64,000 nt of DNA, taken from NCBI GenBank assembly GCA_002359215.1, contig DEMN01000012.1:990762-1054761 (forward strand), written 5' to 3'. Below are positions 59,307 to 64,000 of the stretch, piece by piece. This stretch comes from Flavobacteriales bacterium UBA2669. Its GTDB lineage: Bacteria > Bacteroidota > Bacteroidia > Flavobacteriales_E > Vicingaceae. The stretch's first letter is position 1. Each line of letters opens with the position of its first letter. The translations under genes and the position numbers were made by a program. The notes under the pieces were generated by a model. It had not been told where the DNA came from, searched no databases, and saw only the letters and a program-made list of their open reading frames with translations.

Positions 59307-61434
59307 TTTGTTTTTGAGGTCTTTCTAAAAGTACTTTTCTTGATAGTTTTAGTTTACCTGTTTTTTGATCAACCTCTATCAGTTTAACTTCTATTTCTTG
59401 TCCTTCTTTCAACACATCTTCTACTTTTTCTACTCTATCCCAATTGATTTCAGAAATATGAAGTAATCCGTCTTTTCCAGGAATAATTTCCACAAAAGCA
59501 CCAAAGTTAGTAATAGATTTTACTTTACCTTTATATACTTCACCAACTTCAGGAACGGCAGTAATTGCTTTAATTCTTGCTAAAGCAGCTTTCATTGCTT
59601 CGCCATCATTAGTCATAATATCCACAATGCCTTTGTTATCTTTTTCTTCAATGGTAATAGTTGCTCCTGTAGAAGCTTGTATTTCCTGAATAATTTTTCC
59701 ACCTGGTCCAATTACTGCTCCAATCATTTCTTTAGGAATACTGATTTGAGTGATTCTTGGTGTGTGTGGTTTGTAATCTGCATTAGGAGCTGACATCGTT
59801 TTAGCAATTTCTCCTAAAATATGTAATCTTCCTTCTCTGGCTTGAGCTAATGCTTCTTCTAACACTTGGTAAGATAATCCATCTACTTTAATATCCATCT
59901 GACAAGCAGTAATACCTTCTGTTGTTCCTGTTACTTTAAAATCCATATCTCCAAGATGATCTTCATCTCCTAAAATATCAGATAATACAGCGTATTTATC
60001 TCCCTTAGAAATTAATCCCATTGCAATACCGGAAACAGGTCTTTTAATTTGTACACCCGCATCCATTAATGCTAATGTTCCTGCACAAACAGTTGCCATA
60101 GATGAAGAACCGTTAGATTCCAAAATTTCAGAAACAATTCTTATAGTATAAGGGTTTTCTGAACCTGTTGGCAACATTGGTTTTAAAGCTCTCATCGCTA
60201 AATTTCCATGTCCAATTTCTCTTCTACTTGTTCCTCTATTTGGATAAGCTTCTCCTGTACAAAATGCAGGGAAGTTATAATGTAAAAGAAATTTAGAAGT
60301 ATCTCTATAAGTAGCAGCATCAATCAATTGCTCATCCATTTTATTACCTAAGGTAACTGTAGTTAAAGATTGAGTTTCTCCTCTTGTAAAGATAGCCGAA
60401 CCATGTGCTCCAGGTAAATAATCTACTTCACTCCAAATAGGACGAATTTCATTTAATTTTCTTCCATCTAAACGAGTTCTTTCTGCTAAAACACAATCTC
60501 TTATTGCTTCTTTTTCAATATCGTGAAAGTATTTTTTTAATAAAAATGTTTGTTCTAATTCTTCTTCAGATAATAAAGCTTTTGCTTCTTCTCTAATTGC
60601 TTTGAATTTTTCTCCTCTTAATTTTTTATCAGCATTACCTTCTTTAGCTACAGCATAACATTTATCATAAATAGCTGTTCTAATTTTATCTTCTAAATCA
60701 GCTAAAGGAGCTGGCTCATGAGTATAATCTCTTTTTACTTTTGATTTTTCTACCTCAGCAGCTAAATCTAATTGTAATTGACATTGTTTTTTAATTTCAA
60801 CATGAGCTATTTTAATTGCCTCAAGCATTTCTGCTTCAGATATTTCTAACATTTCACCTTCCACCATGTTAATGTTGTCTAATGTTCCAGCAATCATCAT
60901 ATCAATATCCGATCTTTCCAAATCTTCTCTTGTAGGGTTGATTACAAAATTTCCATCTATTCTTGCAATACGCACTTCTGATGTTGGTCCGTTAAATGGA
61001 ATATCAGAAACAGCAAGAGCTGCAGAAGCTGCTAAACATGCTAAAGCATCTGGCAAAGTATCATCTCCATGAGAGATAAGGTGAACTACTATTGACGTGT
61101 TTGCATGGTAATCATCTGCAAATAACGGACGTATAGCTCTGTCAATTAAACGACAAACCAATACTTCGCTATCTGATGGACGTGCTTCTCTTTTTAAGAA
61201 ACCTCCAGGAAATCTTCCGGCAGAGGCGTATTTTTCTTTATATTCTACTGTAAGTGGCAAAAAATCTGTTCCTTCTGCTGCTTCTTTATCTGAAACAACA
61301 GTTGCTAATAACATGGTGTTACCCATTTTTAAAACTACAGATCCATGAGCTTGTTTAGCTAATCTACCTGTTTCTATTTCGATGGACCTTCCATCGCCTA
61401 ATGTGTAGGATTTTTTAATTCCAATTTTTGACAT
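59293..61434 (-). CDS. pnp: Polyribonucleotide nucleotidyltransferase (PNPase)
   Basis: 713 residues. Two RNase PH domains (about 10-230 and 310-540; GETQSLTTVTLG and GNLAMRALKPMLP among the second-domain signatures), an all-alpha linker, a KH domain (about 555-620; MIGAVIGPGGKIIQEI) and an S1 domain (about 625-695; VYKGKVKSITNFGAFVEI). It degrades RNA 3'-5' with phosphate. It follows rpsO, as in many bacteria. Two hairpins lie between rpsO and pnp. Confidence 0.98.
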   Translation of the reverse strand: MSKIGIKKSYTLGDGRSIEIETGRLAKQAHGSVVLKMGNTMLLATVVSDKEAAEGTDFLPLTVEYKEKYASAGRFPGGFLKREARPSDSEVLVCRLIDRAIRPLFADDYHANTSIVVHLISHGDDTLPDALACLAASAALAVSDIPFNGPTSEVRIARIDGNFVINPTREDLERSDIDMMIAGTLDNINMVEGEMLEISEAEMLEAIKIAHVEIKKQCQLQLDLAAEVEKSKVKRDYTHEPAPLADLEDKIRTAIYDKCYAVAKEGNADKKLRGEKFKAIREEAKALLSEEELEQTFLLKKYFHDIEKEAIRDCVLAERTRLDGRKLNEIRPIWSEVDYLPGAHGSAIFTRGETQSLTTVTLGNKMDEQLIDAATYRDTSKFLLHYNFPAFCTGEAYPNRGTSRREIGHGNLAMRALKPMLPTGSENPYTIRIVSEILESNGSSSMATVCAGTLALMDAGVQIKRPVSGIAMGLISKGDKYAVLSDILGDEDHLGDMDFKVTGTTEGITACQMDIKVDGLSYQVLEEALAQAREGRLHILGEIAKTMSAPNADYKPHTPRITQISIPKEMIGAVIGPGGKIIQEIQASTGATITIEEKDNKGIVDIMTNDGEAMKAALARIKAITAVPEVGEVYKGKVKSITNFGAFVEIIPGKDGLLHISEINWDRVEKVEDVLKEGQEIEVKLIEVDQKTGKLKLSRKVLLERPQKQNAEQ

Positions 61435-61462
61435 AATTTATTTATTATTTATTTAATTTATA

Positions 61463-61481
61463 AAAACACACCTTGTGTTTT
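61463..61481 (-). promoter_or_regulatory. Leader hairpin upstream of pnp
   Basis: AAAACACA (61463-61470), CCT loop, TGTGTTTT (61474-61481). It lies 28 bp upstream of the pnp ATG and could terminate, or be a processing site as in the autoregulated E. coli pnp leader. No clean T-run decides this. Confidence 0.35.
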
Positions 61482-61505
61482 CTTTTTGGTTACTTTTTTT
61501 TTAAC

Positions 61506-61542
61506 AAAAAGGGGGATACAATCTATTTGCCTCCCCCTTTTA
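61506..61542 (-). terminator. Terminator after rpsO
   Basis: AAAAAGGGGGA ... TCCCCCTTTT arms with a loop of about 14 nt, read from the minus strand after the rpsO stop and followed there by a T-rich run. It separates rpsO from pnp. Confidence 0.8.
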
Positions 61543-61578
61543 TAAATTTTAATACGAATTTGAAAAACTCATTTTCAA

Positions 61579-61848
61579 TTATCTTCTTATTGAAAGTTTT
61601 TTAATCAACTCTCTATACTTTACAACATCCTTGTTTTTGTAATAATCTAATAGTTTTCTTCTTTTACCAACTAAATCTAACAAAGCTTTTTGAGTTCTAA
61701 AGTCTTTTTTGTTTTTCTTTAAATGCTCTGTTAAATGACTAATTCTATAGGTAAACAAAGCTATTTGCCCTTCTGTTGATCCTGTGTTTTTAGCGTCTCC
61801 GCTAAATTCTTTAAAAATTTCTTGTTTTTTTTCTGATGCTAAATACAT
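61579..61848 (-). CDS. rpsO: 30S ribosomal protein S15
   Basis: 89 residues, the standard length. Signature NTGSTEGQIALFTYRISHLTEHLK is at about 22-45, followed by KDFRTQKALLDLVGKRRKLLDYYKNKD. It binds 16S rRNA helices 20-22 and nucleates the 30S platform. A -7 element TACATTTG is at 61898-61905 with a TTG 16 nt further up. A hairpin terminator separates it from pnp. Confidence 0.99.
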   Translation of the reverse strand: MYLASEKKQEIFKEFSGDAKNTGSTEGQIALFTYRISHLTEHLKKNKKDFRTQKALLDLVGKRRKLLDYYKNKDVVKYRELIKKLSIRR

Positions 61849-61897
61849 GCTAAAATTGTTTTTAATGTTTATTATGTATGTTTTAAATTTAAGGCTG

Positions 61898-61905
61898 CAA
61901 ATGTA
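61898..61905 (-). promoter_or_regulatory. -7 element TACATTTG for rpsO
   Basis: Minus-strand TAnnTTTG match 49 nt before ATG 61848; a TTG (plus-strand CAA at 61922-61924) lies 16 nt further. Confidence 0.5.
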
Positions 61906-61925
61906 AGTATTTATTTATTACCAAA

Positions 61926-63374
61926 TCATTTAACCTTAATTTTTTCTTTTACATTTTCTTTTATAGGTATTTCTATACTTATTTGACAACCATTATTTGG
62001 TGATGATTCTAATGTAAAATCTCCTTGAAAAAGCATGGATCTTCGCTTCATATTAGCTAAGCCTATACCTTTCATTTTTTTCTCTGAATCAAATCCAATA
62101 CCATCATCTTTTATATTCATCACCAAAGTATTGTCATCATCTACAAGAATTTCTAAATCTATTGTTGAGGCTTTAGCGTATTGAATAATATTTTTGAGTT
62201 GTTCTTGTAAAATTCTATACAAATTCAGTTGCAACTCTCTATTCAATCCCAACTCTTTTATTCTATTGTCAAATAAAAAATTGACTTTATATTTATCTTC
62301 CGGATTAAAGGTTTTAATAAGTGTTAAACAAGCTTCTTCAAGATTTATATTTTCGTAGAAAGCAGGTGCTAACCTATGAGATATACTTCTAATTTCTTTA
62401 TTTGCCATGTCTATATATCCCTGAGATTGAATCAACCAATCAGCAGCTTCTCCATTAATTTCATCTTTTATCATTCCTAAACTAATTTTGGTAGCTGCTA
62501 AAATCTGGCAAACATTTTCATGCAATTCACTTCCTATATCAAACCTTTCTTCTTCTTGTGTATTGATAATTGCTTTGGTTAACTTATCTTCAAACTGTTT
62601 TTTCTCGGTAATATCATTTATCATTATAGAAAAGTATTTTTTATCTTCTTCTAATTGAATTTCATTTACAATTATTTCTACATCTATAATTTTATTCTTT
62701 TTAGTTTTCTGCTTAAACTCTTTAGCATCAGAAAATTGAGGTTTAGATTTTTCTGATTTTAAATAATTATTAAACTTTTTGTATTCGTTTTCATTCACAA
62801 ATAATTTGCAAAAAACCAAGTCAAGCAATTCACTTTCAGAATAACCATATTGTTTTATAGCTTTATCATTAGCTTGAACGATTTTGAAAGTATCTTTTTC
62901 GCAAATAAATATTGGAAAAGGAGTAAATTGAAACAAGTCGCTATAGCGTTTTTCGGAAGTTTTAATTTTTGCTAAGCTTTTCATTCGTTCGATTCCGTAT
63001 ATTATACTTTTATGGATATTTATTGCAGTTAATTCGTCTTTAAGAATATAATCTGCTATACCTAATGAAAGCGATTTTACAGCAAACTTCTCATCTGAAT
63101 AGCCTGTAAGAACAATTACTGGAATATCTTTGGAGCGTACAAGAATTTCTTCTATTAAATTTTCGCCACTTTTATCAGGCAATGATAAGTCTAATAATAT
63201 TGCATCAATTTTATAAGAAGTTTTTTCTAAAACATCAGCTGCCTCTGCAAATGTTGTGGCTCTTAAAATTATCGGTGTTGGCTGGTGTTCTTCCAAATAG
63301 TCTTGAATAAGTACAAAATCGCCAAGATTATCTTCTATTACTAAAACTGTATACTTTAAAGCATTTACTTCCAT
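61926..63374 (-). CDS. Receiver-PAS-histidine kinase hybrid (NarL/HisKA_3 type)
   Basis: 482 residues. The receiver domain covers 8-125, with phosphoacceptor Asp62 in LLDLSLP. A PAS domain spans about 145-260 (FPIFICEKDTFKIVQAND). The HisKA_3-type dimerisation domain has the phosphohistidine His285 in DIGSELHENVCQILAATKIS, and the HATPase domain (385-475) has NIIQYAKAS and VMNIKDDGIGFD. A receiver N-terminal to the kinase suggests it takes phosphate or an input signal from another kinase. No NarL-type DNA-binding regulator is nearby. It ends 6 bp before the CheY-like gene begins in transcription order. Confidence 0.9.
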   Translation of the reverse strand: MEVNALKYTVLVIEDNLGDFVLIQDYLEEHQPTPIILRATTFAEAADVLEKTSYKIDAILLDLSLPDKSGENLIEEILVRSKDIPVIVLTGYSDEKFAVKSLSLGIADYILKDELTAINIHKSIIYGIERMKSLAKIKTSEKRYSDLFQFTPFPIFICEKDTFKIVQANDKAIKQYGYSESELLDLVFCKLFVNENEYKKFNNYLKSEKSKPQFSDAKEFKQKTKKNKIIDVEIIVNEIQLEEDKKYFSIMINDITEKKQFEDKLTKAIINTQEEERFDIGSELHENVCQILAATKISLGMIKDEINGEAADWLIQSQGYIDMANKEIRSISHRLAPAFYENINLEEACLTLIKTFNPEDKYKVNFLFDNRIKELGLNRELQLNLYRILQEQLKNIIQYAKASTIDLEILVDDDNTLVMNIKDDGIGFDSEKKMKGIGLANMKRRSMLFQGDFTLESSPNNGCQISIEIPIKENVKEKIKVK

Positions 63375-63380
63375 ATTTTA

Positions 63381-63809
63381 TTACTTTTTTGGCAATTTCA
63401 CAATAGTTAACCAGAAATCTTCAATAGAGGTTATTGCTTCTAAAAAAGCTTCTGCCTCTACAGGTTTTGTAATATAACAATTTGCGTGGTGTTTATAGGA
63501 AAGGTTAATATCTTTCTCAGAAGATGATGTTGTAAGCATTATTACTGGTATTTGTTGAATTGATTCGGTAGTTTTAATAACTTGTAACACTTCATGTCCG
63601 TTTTTCTTGGGTAGGTTTACATCTAATAAAATTAAGTCCGGTATTGGAGCATCCTTATAATTACCTTGCTTTAAAATAAAATCTAATGCTTCTTGCCCAT
63701 CTCTGGCAACACTAATTTTATTTACAATTTTTTTCTCTTCAAGAGCTTCCGTGGTTAATAGTATATCACCTTCATTATCTTCAACTAATAGAATGTGTAT
63801 GTTTTTCAT
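63381..63809 (-). CDS. Stand-alone response regulator (Rcp1/CheY-like)
   Basis: 142 residues, a single receiver domain. The acidic pocket is Glu10-Asp11, the phosphoacceptor Asp63 in LLDVNLPKKNG, the switch residue TTSSSEKD and Lys in TKPVEA. The NLPKKNGHEVLQVIK stretch is typical of the Rcp1-type receivers that pair with phytochrome-like kinases. There is no output domain, so it passes phosphate on. It lies between a kinase truncated by the window edge (upstream in transcription) and the receiver-PAS-kinase gene (downstream, 6 bp). Confidence 0.92.
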   Translation of the reverse strand: MKNIHILLVEDNEGDILLTTEALEEKKIVNKISVARDGQEALDFILKQGNYKDAPIPDLILLDVNLPKKNGHEVLQVIKTTESIQQIPVIMLTTSSSEKDINLSYKHHANCYITKPVEAEAFLEAITSIEDFWLTIVKLPKK

Positions 63810-63934
63810 AATAAGTAATTTTTATAAATTTCTATAAAAAATTGTTATTTCATCTTTTCTATTTTTAAATAAACTTTGTCCTCTAAATTATTAATAATTT
63901 TCTTTATTATTTTACTAATCTCATATTTAATAAT

Positions 63935-64000
63935 TTAAATTTGTTGTGGTAACGTAAAATAAAATGTACTACCCTTCCCTTCTTCCGATTCTAACCATAT
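63935..64000 (-). CDS. C-terminus of a sensor histidine kinase (partial, continues outside window)
   Basis: The minus-strand frame ends with TAA at 63937-63935 and reads IWLESEEGKGSTFYFTLPQQI in the last 21 codons. This is the conserved end of the HATPase_c domain of PAS/phytochrome-type sensor kinases. The kinase would be the likely partner of the Rcp1-like receiver, although 125 bp separate them. Only this tail is visible. Confidence 0.8.
   Translation of the reverse strand: MWLESEEGKGSTFYFTLPQQI

Overview
The window is AT-rich, gene-dense chromosomal DNA from a member of the Bacteroidota, most likely Flavobacteriales. The evidence is: type IX secretion (T9SS) type A and type B C-terminal sorting domains; at least two dozen upstream matches to the Bacteroidota -7 promoter element TAnnTTTG, with little sign of Shine-Dalgarno sequences; a fused IcmF mutase; and a free-standing tmRNA. 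The genes are mostly ordinary housekeeping genes. I see no prophage, insertion sequence, CRISPR array, rRNA or tRNA gene.

Layout. 1-7.7 kb is a surface-polysaccharide locus: a partial O-antigen ligase/polymerase gene at the edge, a dimethylformamidase-like exported protein, then a minus-strand operon of flippase, O-antigen ligase/polymerase, two GT4 glycosyltransferases and a methyltransferase. 7.8-9.7 kb holds a eukaryote-type 6-pyruvoyl-tetrahydropterin synthase, folE and a BI-1 family membrane protein. 9.8-25.2 kb is housekeeping: ychF, a PIG-L deacetylase, an rlmL-like methyltransferase, pfkA, an AddA-like helicase-nuclease, dapA, a lipoprotein msrA, an orphan siaC, aminopeptidase P and a saccharopine-dehydrogenase-like gene. 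The tmRNA gene lies at 25.3-25.7 kb. 25.8-30.7 kb encodes two T9SS cargo proteins, one of them a 1250-residue PKD-repeat protein. 30.9-36.8 kb has an LptF/G permease, tgt, a GT2 glycosyltransferase, an ECF sigma factor and uvrC. 37-41.2 kb carries three T9SS cargo paralogues with shared promoter and palindrome blocks, a recent tandem duplication. 41.2-51.2 kb has an Smr protein, heme A synthase, a LysM/PBP1 lipoprotein-recycling-type protein, guaA, thyA, a cation/proton antiporter, rocD and phnA. 51.4-54.9 kb is the most accessory-like stretch: an MFS transporter behind an 18-bp inverted repeat, and a small GIY-YIG protein between two ~95-bp palindromic intergenic repeats. 54.9-64 kb has icmF, an esterase, pnp, rpsO and a two-component cluster that continues past the right edge.

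The most unusual points are: a queuosine transglycosylase that has lost all three zinc cysteines; four genes whose -7 element sits only 3-4 nt before the ATG, implying leaderless mRNAs; divergent genes whose promoters lie inside each other's coding sequence; the TAAGTA palindromes in front of the T9SS paralogues; and the repeat-flanked GIY-YIG gene. No whole new defence or mobile system is evident.

Several start codons were moved downstream of the longest open frame because the -7 element overlaps the upstream start: 11028, 20670, 25185, 25797, 47689, 51223 and 53317.
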